The notes under the pieces were generated by a model. The model had not been told where the DNA came from and made no database searches. It saw only the letters and a program-made list of their open reading frames with translations. This document shows, piece after piece, positions 31,269 to 44,259 of a stretch of DNA of 64,000 nucleotides (within the stretch, counting starts at the first letter, position 1; every line of letters begins with the position of its first letter). The DNA comes from Takakia lepidozioides. Its lineage: Eukaryota > Streptophyta > Takakiopsida > Takakiales > Takakiaceae. Both the position numbers and the translations under genes were made by a program. The stretch spans positions 44,762,001 through 44,826,000 of the forward strand of contig CM060731.1 in assembly GCA_030704615.1 (NCBI GenBank), written 5' to 3'.

Positions 31269-34200
31269 CTAGACCATAGCACAACTGGCCTGGTACCTCC
31301 CATGTGGAGCTTGCCTCCGCCTTCTACCATTTTGCCTCTGCCTTGCAAGTGCATTCAAGTTGGCAATGGCCAATTCATCTGCCTCACTCAAAGGAACACA
31401 AACAGCAAGCTCAGTCATGATGTTATGAGGAATTTCAGGAGGCACCATGCCTACATAAGTGTCTCCCTCACCCAGTGCCACTTCTGTAATATCGTGAACA
31501 ACTCGTCGGGATCGAGGGACCTTGTGAAGGACCACCTTCCAGTTCCCTCGTGAACTTTTTTCATCCAAGAAAAAAACTTGCTCCACCTGACTAGGGGATG
31601 TCCAGGGCTGCTCCATCCGAGGTAACATGCGACTAAAGTCAACCAAGAGAAAGCCATAATCATCTCGTTTCATGGTGGCATTCCGGCCCACCGTGTGTGA
31701 CCTCACCCATCTACACAAGAACATAATTGGGTGAAGAATTCCGTAATCCAGTTGAATTATTTCTGTTACAACACCCACATATTCCAATTGGGATAACACT
31801 TGTTTGGACATACCTGCTCTGTTTTCGCTTTCCTGATGGAATACTTGAGCAACTCCAGAATCAAATGTCACCTTGTCTGTGGCGCCAGTCCCATCACGTA
31901 TTGCTCGAAAGTGATTGCCGTAAGCATACATGGACTTGAAGCCCAAGGACTGTACTGCTGGTGGTATACATAAATGGCATATGTCCAAATCATAGGACTC
32001 ACCTGAACTCACCTTGCGTTGGACAACACCTTCAATCCATTCATGGAATGGAGCCAGTAAGTGCATATCTGTTGGGTATGGAATTTCTCCATTGTGGTGG
32101 TCTTGGTCTTGTCCACAAAGGAATGCTGTTCTAAACTCAGTGCGGGATGCTTCTATGAGTGCCATCTCCTCTTCATAGGCCCTGTCCAAATGAGAATTGA
32201 AAATTAGGATTACAGCTTATACCATTGGCAGAAATGAAACACACAGGATATGATAAGCAACATACTTACTCAAGGAATGGTTTCATGCAATCTGTGTTGT
32301 GCAAAATATACTCGTGTGCACTGTCTCGTTCTTGAATGGTGAGGACTCGTACACTTCCCAATCCTTGAACCACCTCCCCACTAACTGAGTCTTCTTCATT
32401 GGAGTCCCACACCCTTCGGCTTGTAGCATGAAATTCAGCCATATACTCAGTTAGAAACCCTAGGGCCTCATCCAAAGCATACCCTTCCGCCATGCTCCCT
32501 TCAGGTCGGCTCATATTCCTTACATAGCCTTTTAATGTCTTCATATACCGTTCCATAGGATACATCCAACGGCTAGACACGGGACCACACACCTCCAATT
32601 CGTCCACAAGGTGTACAAGCAAGTGAGTCATGATATCAAAAAATGACGGAGGGAATTCTTTCTCCAGCAGACACATAGTGATTGCAACATCTTCTTTTAA
32701 GGCCGGTAGCTCAGTTGGATTAATGATCTTTGCACACACTTTTCGGAAGACTCGAGAAAGCCTCATAATTGCCATCCGTGGACCCTTTCCCAATACCCCT
32801 CGAATGCAAAGAGGTAAAATCTGCTGCATCATTACATGGTAGTCATGGGTTTTCATTGTAGACAGTTTATTGTCAGCCACATGTTTCTGGAATGTGGCAG
32901 CATAACCTGTGGGGGCCTTTACTGCAGCCAATGTTTCCAAAAACAGCACCTTCTCATCTTCAGTAAGAACATATGGGGCCAAAGGCTTCACCAACTTGTT
33001 CGGGTGAGAGGGATGGGGTCTCAACCACAAGTGTTCACGAATGACATTGAGTTCCATATCCTTCCTAGATGTGGCTGTGTCCTTCTCCCCAAGAATGGTT
33101 CTCAGCACATTCTCACACAAATTTTTTTCACAATGCATCACATCCAGTGTGTATCGAATGAGTAAGTCTTTCCAGTATGGCAATTGGTTCAAAACAGTGA
33201 CCCGTTTCATGCCATGTTCCTTTGAAGGGTCCTGTTTTCCCCCCTCAGCCCCTCCCATTGCGAGATACAACTCTCTGGTTTTAGCCCGGTCAAATTGCTC
33301 ACTTGCAGTGACCACCATAGGAGCTGCTCTATGTTCCACATGTCCATTAAAGTGGGACGAGTTATTCCTATAGGGATGAACAGCAGGCAAGTATCTCCTA
33401 TGACCAAGATACAAAACTTTTTTGCATGCCTTGGAGTACCTGGAATCAACATTAGGGCCGCAAGCTGGGCAGGCCTTGTATCCCCCGTGTGCGCATCCTG
33501 CTAGCAACCCATAAGCTGGAAAGTCGTGGATTGACCACATCAAGATGGCCCTCATGCGAAATGACTGTTGCCCCACTAGGCTACTTCCATCCAATGCCTC
33601 CACACCAACTTCCCACAACAATTTCAGCTCATCCACAAGGGGCTGCAGATAAACATCTGCATTGTCATTTCCCACAGATTGTGGTCCAGGAATCAATAAA
33701 GCCAACATCGTGAAAAATGGCTTAGTACACAGCCAGGGTGGAAGATTATAGTTTACCAACATGACAGGCCAAGTTGACCATTTGTTTGATTTATCACTGT
33801 AAGGATTGACACCATCCCATGCGAGACCCAATCGCAGATTTCTGGGGTCCGCTGCAAACTCAGGCCATTTTTGGTCAATGTGGGCCCAAGCCTTGCTGTC
33901 TGCTGGGTGCCTAACCAAGCCATCCAGACTTCGATTCTTAAAGTGCCATGACATTAACTCTGAGATGGATTTGGCTTTATACATTCGAAGCAGCCTTGGA
34001 ATGATAGGGAAATGTCGAAGGACCTTACGAGGTACTGGTGTCTTCGTACCCACCACATAACGACGTGCCTGACATTTTGGACAAACCTCCAAATTCTGAA
34101 GCTCCCTTCTGAACAACACACAGCCTTTCGGACATGCATGTATACTCTCGTAATGAAGCCCGAGTTCCATTATGAGTTGTTTTGCCTCATAGTGGGACTT

Positions 34201-35078
34201 TGGCAGGCAATTGTCTGCTGGCAACAGTTGTCTTCCTAACAATGTAAGGAGTTCATCGACAAAGGTGTTTGACACACCATGGGTTTGACAAGCATTTAAC
34301 AGCAGTAAGGTAGCAGACAATCGAGAGGAAGAACTCCCTACATATAAAGCCCTGGATGCCTCGTGCTCAAAACGTAAGGCACTCGCTGCACCACGATCAC
34401 CATCGCTCTTCAGTCCACCATCAGTCTGCTCTGGCACTCCATCTGTGTCCCATTGGCCCTGTGTTCCATCTCCCGGTTCCTCATGTGCATCACCAGTTTG
34501 CACCCCATTATCTATAGTTGCGAATGTCTCCCGGAGCATTCTAAGCATGTCAAGATTACGATCCAAGGTATCAGGACCACCTGCAGGGCTGGTTTCCGTT
34601 CTAAACCCCTCATGTTCGTCTCCAGAGTTTTCCTGCTTAGTACATATCAGACGCCACATGTCAATCCACTATAAGATGGGGAGTTTTTTCATTTGCAATA
34701 GTGGATGTGGAACGTGCCATTATACAGGCACGTGGCAATAGGAAAACGGGCATGTACAATACTCTACACCTTACAACAATACCGCTACCAGGAATTTGAA
34801 CTGTTTCTTATAATTTCAAAGTATGCATCTGCAAAGGAAGAGAATCCAGAGATATGCACCGGGAGTTCTCGTAAGTTAGGATCTCGCAAGTTCAAAAGCA
34901 GATGACGCTTAGCCCGGCCAATGGTTTGCCAGTTCCCACCATGACAGGCATTGCATGGACATAGAATTTTCCGAAGACCCAGTCTTCTTGCTCGCGCTTC
35001 CTCTAGTTTCCACAATCTGTCATCGTCATGTTCTGCTTGTGTCCGCCTTTGCAATCGATGGGCAGTAGGAGGGATCAT
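31269..35078 (-). CDS. TNP2: CACTA transposase TNP2
   Basis: Catalyses excision and insertion of the element. Exon 1 (35078 to ~34790) carries the transposase-associated zinc region with LCPCNACHGGN. Exon 2 (34632-32270) holds the Tnp2 core (HACPKGCVLFRRELQNLEVC then CPKC, GLAWDGVNPYSDKSN, PKPFFTML-like, YGLLAGCAHGGYKACPACG) and the DUF4218 region (LLVHLVDELEVCGPVSSRWM, YPMERYMKTLKGYVRN). Exon 3 (32181-31269) has the DUF4216 region (YGVV-like VGVVTEIIQLDYG, DDYGFLLVDFSRM). The 88-bp intron 2 (32182-32269, GTAAGT...GGACAG) joins LEAYEEEMAL in frame. The acceptor of intron 1 (AAGCAG at 34633) is clear; its donor is not. Full domain set, long uninterrupted frames. Confidence 0.93.
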
Positions 35079-35107
35079 CTTGGCGAGTGAGTGAGACTCG
35101 TCAGGAA

Positions 35108-37868
35108 ATGGAGACCCAAATAGAGTGTCCAGAAGTTACACCAGGGCGCAAGCCTACAGCGAGGGAGGTAGAACGAGCAAAGCGTCAAGCGGAGAACAAG
35201 GCATTCTTCGCACGACTGAAGATCTACGACATTGCAAAGAGGTCCGAACTTCCGTTTTTTTCATATCCCCTACCTAGCCCTAGCCATGAAACCGCATTAA
35301 AAGCTCCAAACCTGCAGAGAGGATATGTTAGGGTTTTGCAGCTGCTGACTTTGTTTTTCTTCTTCTTTGCAGCGTCGAAGAGAGCTTGAGTCGCCCTAAA
35401 CGCCTCGTTGAGGAAATCCTCAAACACACAGGTCCTCCTCGCCGAAGTCACAGAGTTCAACTCCTGCACTCTGCAATGTCACAACGGGAGAAAGAGGTAG
35501 AGCAAGAGGAGGAAGCGCAGGTTCAAGCGGAGTCAGACACAGAGGAGGCACGAGAGCAAGAATTGCAGCGAGACCAAGATTATGCCGCACATGAAGACTT
35601 CAATGAGACCAGCTCGGAGTCAGAGATGGAAACGATGAAAGAAGCCCCAACAAAGACAAAGCGCGCAAAGCACCCTGCAAACTCCCCAACCCATCAGCAG
35701 GTTTGCGATCTGCACCAAAGTTCTGTCTCCATGTGCATATGAAAAGGCAGTGAGGGTAAGAAACAATTGCAGCAAGGTTGTTGGGCATGAGTCTTGCATA
35801 TGAATTTGGGTGGGAAAAGGCTCACTGGAATGTCAACTCCAGTTGCCTGCTTTCTGGCTTGGTCTGGATTGTAATGAGGCCAACAGTTGTGGGGGTCATA
35901 CTTCTTCAACAAAGCCAGATAGACAATGCAGCACTAGAGGCACTTGAAGTCCTTACCCCTAAACCCTCCAACATCTCTTTGCCAATTCAACTTGTGGACC
36001 ATGTGCCTTTGTTTTCAGCAATGTGAGTGTTGGTACTCTTATGGTATGCTTGACTCTCCTTCATGATGGTATATAAATGTTGCCTCTTTTTCCTTTTTCA
36101 TCTTGAACCCATAAACTGAGAATAGTGGTTTTGACTTGGTGATTGTCTCTCACCAATCCATGGACCAAGAAGAAGAACAACATGAACGGTAGTGACAAGC
36201 CACTTTGTCTAACTTCATTTTCATCAGAGAGAGAGAGAGATTGTACTCATAAGACGTTGTTTGCCGTAGCCTTGTGGACATTGACCCCGCGCCCAGTTTG
36301 AGCGGGAACAAAAGGGACAGAACCTACCTCTGTCAGGGGCTGACGTTGGTAGTAAGACTTACCTTCATATATAGAATTAATTCGGGTTTTCCAGATATCC
36401 TCTAGAAATCCTTCTTGTATAGATTGACAATGACGCCCTGTCACCAGCGAAAGGGGATCGTTTCAGTCTTCTAGATCAGGTTAAAGAGGAGAACTAGGGA
36501 TTGAATTCTGTCTTGAAGTTGATGGATTGAACCGTCTCTGCCAACGCCTGATTTATGTTGGCAACCCGCATGGGATCGCCACCGTGCTTGATAAGCTCGT
36601 TGACAATACCATCAGGTCCACCAGCTTTATATCCATTTAAATGTTCAATTGCTTCCACAATCTCAGAAGGACTAATGGGAGCGTTATAAGCCATTGAAAT
36701 ATACTCCAGTTCATCAGGGCTGTTTTGCATCATAGGAACAGTTTTTCCAACTGTGTCCCTCCATTCAGTAGAAGACCCCTCACTGTTAGACCTAGAAGTT
36801 ATGCCAAGGATACTGTAGTGAGTTTCAAAGGTTTTGACAATGTCAACCGATGAAGTCACCACTGCACCTTTAGTAGTCTTCAGCGCTTGTACTTGCTGAC
36901 CGTTTTTCGGCTTGTACAAATGTTGAAGGGCCAACCAGAATTTCTTGTCATTACCACCATGGTGGTTTGAGTTTATTTCACTGTATAACTTGTCCCAGTA
37001 TAATTTCTTCTGAGACCTAACAAGCTGTTTGATATCTTTACGGAGCTGGTAGTACCTCGCCCACAATTCTCTGTTGGTTTCCAAATTGCAGCACTCTTTA
37101 TAGAGGGCTCGTCTCTCAGCTATCTTGAGTTTAATCTCATTGGTCCACCAATTAACAGCTCTACCACAGACAATTAGTTTCATCCCAATGATCTTGTCAA
37201 CCACGGAGGAAACGAAACTCTCCCAAGAGTCCCCTGCTCTTTCGACTTCATTTCTTGCGTTATCAGAGCGAGACTGAAGTTCTTGGAGCGATTGGACAAA
37301 ATGAGGGAGAGCCTCTTGCAAGGGCTGGACATACTCAGCCTTGACCTCCTCATTATGGAGTTTTTCTATGCGCCACTTCCGAATCGAATGTTTCACATAT
37401 CTCTTGGTGTTGGGAAAACACCTTTTGATCTCATTCCAAACCAGGAAATGGTCAGAGGTACCAATATCAGTTCTGTCGATCAACACATTGGCACACTGGG
37501 GAACAAATTTTTGTCCATTATGATATAATCCACAATGGAACGTTCCCCAGTTTGGGATTTCTCACGAGTCTTGGTCACCTCTTGTCCTGTTATTCAAGGT
37601 CAAAAGCTGAAGATCTTCTAGACAGTTAATTAACCGTCTGCCATTAGAATTCAGTTCGTCCTCACCAAAAGGTCCAATGATATCGTCCTGATGGAGCCCT
37701 TTGCCCACCCGGGCATTGAAGTCACCCAATAGCACCACCTGACCTTTGGCAAGGAACGAAGCACAGTCCAGCTTTACATCTTCGAAGGCTTTGTCTGCAT
37801 CAGCACAAAGCGTCCCCTCTGTGGGCATGTAAACACAACCCACAAAGAGGTCCTTCGTCCTCGAGACT

Positions 37869-37917
<49 letters not shown>

Positions 37918-40900
37918 CACTCCTGAGAAGTTGCTTATCATAGCCTTGTGGCCACAGACCTTGCCCGTGCCCAGCAGAACAAGAGGGAACAGACATGAGG
38001 GGCTCACTCCAGTAGTAGGACTTACCGTGTTATAAACATTAGTTCAGGCTTTCCAGATTCCTTTTAGAAAGCCCTTCACACAAGCATCAATATGTTGTAT
38101 GTGGGCTACCAAGCAATGAGACCCCAACAGGGCCACCGCTTTAGACTCAGCCTTGAGATATTGAAAGTTGGTGAACAGAGGTGCAGGGACTATGTTCTTG
38201 ATGGTCCTGAAGAGGGTCGCTCTCTGATGAGAATACCCCGGACTTGTATCAGAAAATGGACATTGTCTTCAGGCCACCCACACCAGTGAGCATTGACAAT
38301 CTCCCTTTCCTCTCTGCATCTGTTTATTGTTCAAAGGTAGACTCCCCATCCTGAGGTTAAATTTTCAGTCTAGTGCCAAGGGTAGGTCTGCCCTTCAGAT
38401 CATCCTCAAAGTCCTCACCCATGTCACAAACTGGAAACGAGTTCAGGGAAGTTTATGCCTAACATTGTTTTGTTCGGACATTCTTCATGCTTTTGACATG
38501 GCCTTAGACACTTCAGCCTCCACGTCAGATTCATCTAGCAGGGTGAGTTCTTCCTTCCTAATATTCAGGTATTTATCATAGGGTCGCTGGTATGAGGCAT
38601 GCGATTCAGCTGACTGTACCATCTGACCTTGAACTCATCATGTTGAGAGCTCAAGGCTGGTACTCCAAACTCGCCCTGAGCAGCCACGTCAGTTGTTCTA
38701 CAGCTTCTGGGGTCAGGGGAAAGATATGGAGGATGGTTCACAACCTGCATGCGAACACCAAAGCTTGTGTTGTGGTCAATAGCGAGAAGTCTAATTTCTT
38801 TGACATTGACCAAGGTGTAGCTCAAGGTTGTACCCTCTCCCCGCTGCTCTTCAATGTTTTCGTTTATCAGCCCCTTAAAAATTAGGAAAGCAAGAGATTT
38901 GGGTTACAGGTGGGTGATGCCGCCATACCAGCACTTATGAAGAGATCAGGCCTTATCAGGCCTTGGAGTACACATCTGCCGTGTGGGTTGGCCAACTCCA
39001 ATCATGCTAAAACTTTAGAATCCATTCAGCTTTTGGTGCTCAAAGAGAGCATGTCAGCGCGTGCACCATAAGATGTCAAGGAAGGAAACCTTTGTAGAAG
39101 GAAGGTGTCGTTCTAGGACAGAGGTTTCCTTAGAGGTTTCTTTCTTTTTTCCTTCCTTGAATAGGCCAGCTCAGGGACATGGTTGACACAGCCCCCAGGA
39201 AGCCTGCCTCACCTTCATGGAAAACACTTCCAGACTCCAAATCAACCTCAAGATGGGTGCTTATTATCCTACAGAACAGCTTGCAAACTGTGGTAAGAAG
39301 TGTAATGCTACGGTAGTTCCCAGGCTGTCATCTGTCACCTCAGATTGACACTGACACCCTCTCTCCAGCGAAAGGGTATCATTTCAGTCTTCCAAATAAG
39401 GTCAAAGAGGAGTGCAAGGGCATCTACCATATGATCACACCAGGCTTGACAATCGTATCAGACACACCAACTTTATAGCCCTTTAGATGTTCTATTGCTT
39501 CAGCAATCTCAGAAGAACTAATGGGCACGTTGTACCCCTTTGTGATGTACTCCAGTTTTTCAGGGTTGTCTTGGATTGTAGACAGTCATTTCCACTGTAC
39601 CCTTCCATTCTTTAGAAGACTCCTCACTGTTATAGGCAGGTCTGACTGACAGGGTCTTCTTGCATAGGCCTTTGGGCTTCGCTTACCCACTAGGTTTGCC
39701 ATCCCTAGTAGTATGGTGGTATTGTTTCTCATGTTTATGTTGAGCAATGTGTGCAGAGTTCAGAAAAAAAAGGAAGGGAATTGCAGGGAAGGATGCGAAC
39801 GAGCATAAGTCTCTTACTCCAGCAAAGTGTGCACCAACTATTGCGCCAACTGCTGTGATGAGTGGCGCGGTTGTTCCAACTTACGAAAAACCAGCCCCGC
39901 CCACTCCACAGACTGACGTTCCAGCTCCCTTGTATCCACCAGTATCGGCTCCTCCCTCGTATCCGCTTATGTACCCGCAGTATCCTGCCATGTCAGGGTA
40001 TAATCTGCATGGGCACATGCCGTATCCTCACTATCAACCTCCAAACAATGATCCTCAGTGCCAGAATTACAATTCTTTTGCTCCACCTGCAGGCGCTCCA
40101 ATGCATGATCCTAGTCAAGGTGGGTATTCCATTTACCACCATTATGGAATGCATCCCCATAGTATGTATCCTCCTCGGCCTATGTACAACCAACCTACTT
40201 CCTCCCTCTATCCTACCAGCCCTGCAAGACCACACCAGGGGCAGGTCCAGTATGGTGGCCACCAACCTTCAGGATCCAACTACAGTGGAGTACAACAGCC
40301 GGCACCTTCGAGCTTCACTGCACCGCGGCCACCTCTTTATCCAACATCTCCAGGTACACCTAATACCCTGAAAGGGAAAGGCATTCTGAAACAGACCGAG
40401 GATGCATTTGCTCCGCATCATCCTGTGGGGTGGGAGACAACAGTCCAGCCCCAACAGAGTGAAGGTGGTAACATGCAAGGTACTGCTGAAACCTTGCAGG
40501 ATTCCAGCCTTACTCCTGGGGGGACATCAGGTGTGACTCCTATAGAACGCAAAAATGCTTTAAGGAGGGAAAGAAGGGCACTTGCAAAAGATCTGAGAGA
40601 CCAGGCTGCTCAGAATGTGGCTGTAGGGAGGAGGAAATTTTTCATTTCTTGTGATGAACTTGGAAACCCTGAAGGTCCTGCTCGGAACCAGTGGATGACA
40701 GCTCTGCGAGGGCAGTGTCAACGTTTGTTGGACTGGTCATTGTATGCTCAGGATCAACCATTACACTTAATTGAAAAGATCATGGAGATCTTGGCTTCAG
40801 ATTGGGAATACGGACCTCCTGGTCTTAACATAAAGGCTATTACAAAAACAATTTGCGGGCAGCTCAAGTACCAACGAAATAAGCTGTTCAAAAATTACTA

Positions 40901-43708
40901 TAGTGTGGGGCTGCCCAAACCCCATCATGTGCCAGACAAGACATGGGCACAACTAGTTGTTAGTTGGGGTTCCACTGATTTCAAGAAATTCCAGGCAAAT
41001 GGTGTCAAGGCGCGGGGATGTGTGAAGAATACATCTCGATCGGGTCGCAGTGGAATCAGCGGTGTTGTAGCACGACTGGTATACTTTCTTACAACATAGG
41101 AAGTTCCCACATTGTTTTGCATTGACAAACTTTATGTGTTGGGTTTTTTTGGCTGGAGCTCAGAGTCTATTCCTATATGGATGGAATTAGTACACATTGC
41201 TACTACTTGGGGGCCTTCTCAGAGTTGGGCGCCAGCAAGAAACTAAGCACTCTTATTGAGGGGGAGTCATTGACGCTATCCTAGATAATTCTTTACTGTT
41301 GGCAGTGTGCTATGCTAGTCATTTACACTTGCAAGTTTGTTGCAATCACAGGAGAAGGAGACTGGACGTACACCAAGTTTGCAGGAGATCGCCGGTAGTG
41401 CCAGGAGTGACAAAGGCTACGGGTCGGGGTGTACAGGCAGTGCAGCCACAACGGTATATAAACTCAGTACCAATTCTGGTGTGAATTACATATTCGTGAT
41501 TTCCATGCCATTGCTAGTTGCCGTTTGGTTCTCTTTTCTTACTAGTTCATCAGTCAGTGTAGTGAATTGTTACTTTGGAGGTGTTCTATGTGATGGGGCA
41601 GGGAATTGGTTCACTAGCAGCTCGCCTCGATGCTATGGAAAACAAACAAGTGCAGATGGAAGCCAGCTCCAAGGCAGCTTTGGAAGCAGTCCAAGTCCAA
41701 CTGGAGGCAGCAGCTGCATTCAACATTGCGCTCGCAGCTAAACTTGGCATGAATGTGCCAGATTCACAGCCTACAGGTCCACCATGCACCACCTTTGCGC
41801 CACAGACAACAAATGAGACTATTTCTCATGTTATGGGCTCACCACTCAACCTGTTCAAGGCAGTTTCTTCACCGCCACCAAAGCCACAATAGGCTCATTG
41901 TTTGGGCTTTCAGAAATGGAGGGGGATGATGACATGGAGGGTTGGTCTGAAGGTGAACTCAATCCATCCCCCCATATTGTTGAGGCAACTGCAAAGTGTT
42001 CATCAGTTTTGTTGTCCCCTACACCAGTAGCACTGCCGGCATATGTACTACCCTCTCAATATGCCTGTGAGGTCTCCATGAATTTGCAGAGTGCCCCACA
42101 GAAAGGTGTGTCTTTTGTACATGATAATCATGTACAAGTTGTAGGTAATTGCCCTTCGGCAACTGAGAGGCAAAAACACATCCTTATACTTGACTTGAAT
42201 GGATTGTTATGTGAGAGCAGACTACGAACAAGGGAATACCTAGAGCCCACTGTCACCTCCAGACCTGGGTGTCAGGAGTTTTTGGACCGATGCCTTCAGA
42301 TTTTTGATGTAGGTGTATGGTCTTCCATGTCATTGAGTAATGTCCTTCCAGTTGTGAAAGCTTTGTTTCGTGGGAAGCAACCAAAGATGGTGCTTCACCA
42401 AGACTATTGTGACCAGCCTGTGGGAATGGTGGACCCTTTCAATCCTTCTAAAACTGTCATGTACAAGAACTTATGTAAGTTTTGGAAGGACTACAGCCAT
42501 TACAATCCAACCAATACTTTGCTGGTGGACGATTCCCCACTCACTTGCTTACCCAACCCTGCAAATAATTGCATCTTCCCGTATCCATGGAAGTTGAGGG
42601 ATCAGCCAAACTGCAAGAGGCTTATGAAAGAATTACTGCCTTGGTTAGAGGGTGTATCCAAGGCTGCACACATCCCTGAGTATGTGTCAGGGCACCCATA
42701 CAGATATGGGCAGCCCAACTACTTGTTCAATACTGCAGCCATGGGTAGTGGATCACAACAATCTGCAAAGGCATCCGAACCAGGGCTTCCTGCTGCCAGA
42801 GTTCCAACGACTTTGCCTCCCGATGCAACAACAAAGCATAATCAAAGAAAGGTGAGAGCAAAAGTTTCAATGCTTGGGCGCGTGGGTGGATTTGTATTGT
42901 TAATGCTACTTCACAATGTGTGTCATTCGTGCTATTCTCATTTTTTGATCGTTGTGTCATTCAATATACAGATGGTGAAACCAGTGAAGCGTTCAATGGA
43001 CAGGGAGAGTACAATATGTGCTATCAATCAGACTACAACCACAGTGGATCTAACTGAACCACAGGGTGACCAACAAAATCCGCACAGTGTAAGTACTTCC
43101 TTTGTGCAATTTTGTTTCCTTGTCTGATGCTGGATCAATACACCCCCTATGTATCGCCACATAGCTGCAGGCCCAACAACCTACAAAGGTAGTTTTGTGA
43201 CATCGTCCTACCACATCCATGTTGACCATGCATAACCTGCTACCCACTAGGTATGGCACCGTTCCAGCTTTGATCATGTCAGCATGTAGTATAGAGACAA
43301 GCAAATGCAATTCGGAATTGGAAGTACTGCAATAGGTAGGGTTGGGGTGTTTGCTGGAAGAACTTCAATGTCATTTTGCAGGAGTGCCAAGCTGTCAGTC
43401 TCTGTTCTCCAGGGTTCATTTCTGATATAGGAATCTGGTTTTTGTTGCAGTTTCAGATCGGCGACAAGGTGTTATTGTTTGATCCTTGTGCACCAAAAAG
43501 AAGGGCAGGTGTGGGATATATTGCTGGATTTCCGAAAGCAAATGTGCCAGACAACTATTACCGTATCCATGTGAAATCGGTCATGATTTCAGAGGTTGTG
43601 TTGCCGTACCCGGACTACTCTGTTACCCCTAATTATACCACATTGGGTGACACGCAGGGAAGTTCCACCTTATGGTCTGAAAAGTTTCTTAAACACGCGC
43701 GATATTGA
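35108..43708 (+). CDS. TNPA-like CACTA protein fused to an FCP1/NIF-type phosphatase
   Basis: Inferred exons: 35108-35241, 35373-35700, 39757-41061, 41352-41453, ~41580-41880, 41913-42851, 42972-43088, 43451-43708. Early exons are charged (MAQ-free; KRLVEEILKHT, acidic QEEEAQVQAES). Exon 3 is Pro/Tyr/Gln-rich and ends in a TNPA/Ptta-type region (KTWAQLVVSWGSTDFKKFQA then RGCVKNTSRSGRSG). Exon 5 is coiled coil (RLDAMENKQVQMEASSKAAL). Exon 6 is a phosphatase-like domain: HILILDLNGLLCES, VGVWSSMSLSNVLPVVKALF, TNTLLVDDSPLTCLPNP. Exon 8 (QIGDKVLLFDP, VVLPYPDYSVTPNYTTLGD) resembles the TNPA C-terminus. Exons 6 to 8 join in phase 0. The junction between exons 5 and 6 (stop at 41890, acceptor CTTTCAG at 41912) is uncertain, so two genes are possible. 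Confidence 0.68.
35701..36240. other. First part of the long TNPA-like intron
   Basis: No supported gene. AT-balanced sequence ending in a short (GA)n tract at ~36228-36241, which leads into LINE-derived sequence. Confidence 0.5.
36241..37560 (-). pseudogene. LINE fragment: central ORF2 region, 5' truncated
   Basis: The minus-strand frame 37486-36494 lies between endonuclease and reverse transcriptase of a plant-type LINE: TDIGTSDHFLVWNEIKRCF (end of the endonuclease), a coiled linker with KKLYWDKLYSEINSNHHGG and NDKKFWLALQHLYKP, then APISPSEIVEAIEHLNGYKA followed by GPDGIVNELIKHGG, the canonical start of the RT domain. It then breaks off. At 36258-36310 there is a terminal-type sequence shared with 56090-56150. 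Confidence 0.82.
37562..37996 (-). pseudogene. LINE endonuclease fragment
   Basis: The minus strand shows FVGCVYMPTEGTLC and VVLLGDFNARVGKG, the GDFNARVG catalytic motif of apurinic-like LINE endonucleases, followed by EDLQLLTLNNRTRGDQDS. It is out of frame with 37486-36494 but follows it directly, so both are one LINE copy. The (AG)n tract interrupts its upstream end. Confidence 0.85.
37871..37913. repeat. (AG)n microsatellite
   Basis: About 21 AG dinucleotides. Flanked by LINE sequence and by a GCCTTGTGGCCAC-type segment also seen near other AG/TC tracts in this window (36.24 kb, 56.07 kb). Confidence 0.9.
38592..38885 (+). pseudogene. LINE reverse transcriptase fragment, opposite orientation
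   Basis: The plus strand reads FFDIDQGVAQGCTLSPLLFN, the Q-G-x3-SP-LF block of LINE reverse transcriptases, preceded by VRGKIWRMVHNLHANTKACV. It lies opposite to the neighbouring LINE fragments and so is a separate piece or an inverted segment. Confidence 0.82.
38886..39330. other. LINE-flanking sequence without a gene
   Basis: No frame of note. Contains short direct repeats (AGGTTTCCTTAGAGGTTTC) and T-rich tracts. Confidence 0.4.
39340..39640 (-). pseudogene. Second LINE copy, short fragment
   Basis: Parallels 36440-36780 on the same strand: CCAGCGAAAGGG-TATCATTTCAGTCTTC, then ATTGCTTC-GCAATCTCAGAAG-ACTAATGGG, then ATGTACTCCAGTTTTTCAGGG. It covers the same LINE region and is more decayed. 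Confidence 0.7.
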
Positions 43709-44259
43709 AGGTGCTACAAGTTTAGTTTAGTTTTCTTTATGGATTGAGGGTTGCTGAGACAGGTGAACAAAATAGCTCTTCTCACATGAACAGTATTTTT
43801 TGAATTGATGCTCTTGCTATTCTCATGTATGATCACAAGATCCCCTTGTTCAACGGCAACTTCATTTTCCCACATCAAGCCAAATTTTTCTTGTGTAGAC
43901 ATGAATGTGGTATTTTGCTGGTTGTTTGCTATATTTAATATTAATAACATTACTATTGGAATGTGGTTAATAATACAATTATTATCCCTGTTTTAAATAA
44001 GCTTTTGTTTAAATGAAACAAAACAAATAAAAATTCTAAAATAATAATATATTACATATTTAAATCAAGCAGCCAATGGCTTTTGGGGTGCTATCCCATT
44101 TATTATAAGAATAAGAATAATAATAATAATAATAATAATAATGTGACTATTCATTTTGGCATTTGTCAACAAATAATAATTGTTTACTTTTCGTCCAATA
44201 GGAACAAAACAATGGATATGACAGTATTCACACTAGTGTCATTGCGATCACACCACGAC
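43709..44259. other. TNPA-like 3' flank with (AAT)n
   Basis: No gene. An (AAT)n tract lies at about 44103-44141. The rest is AT-rich CACTA subterminal sequence. Confidence 0.6.

Noticed and set aside
32701-32730. tRNA-like D-loop GGTAGCTCAGTTGGATTA
   Set aside because: It lies in the coding sequence of TNP2, and no T-loop or acceptor stem follows at the right distance.
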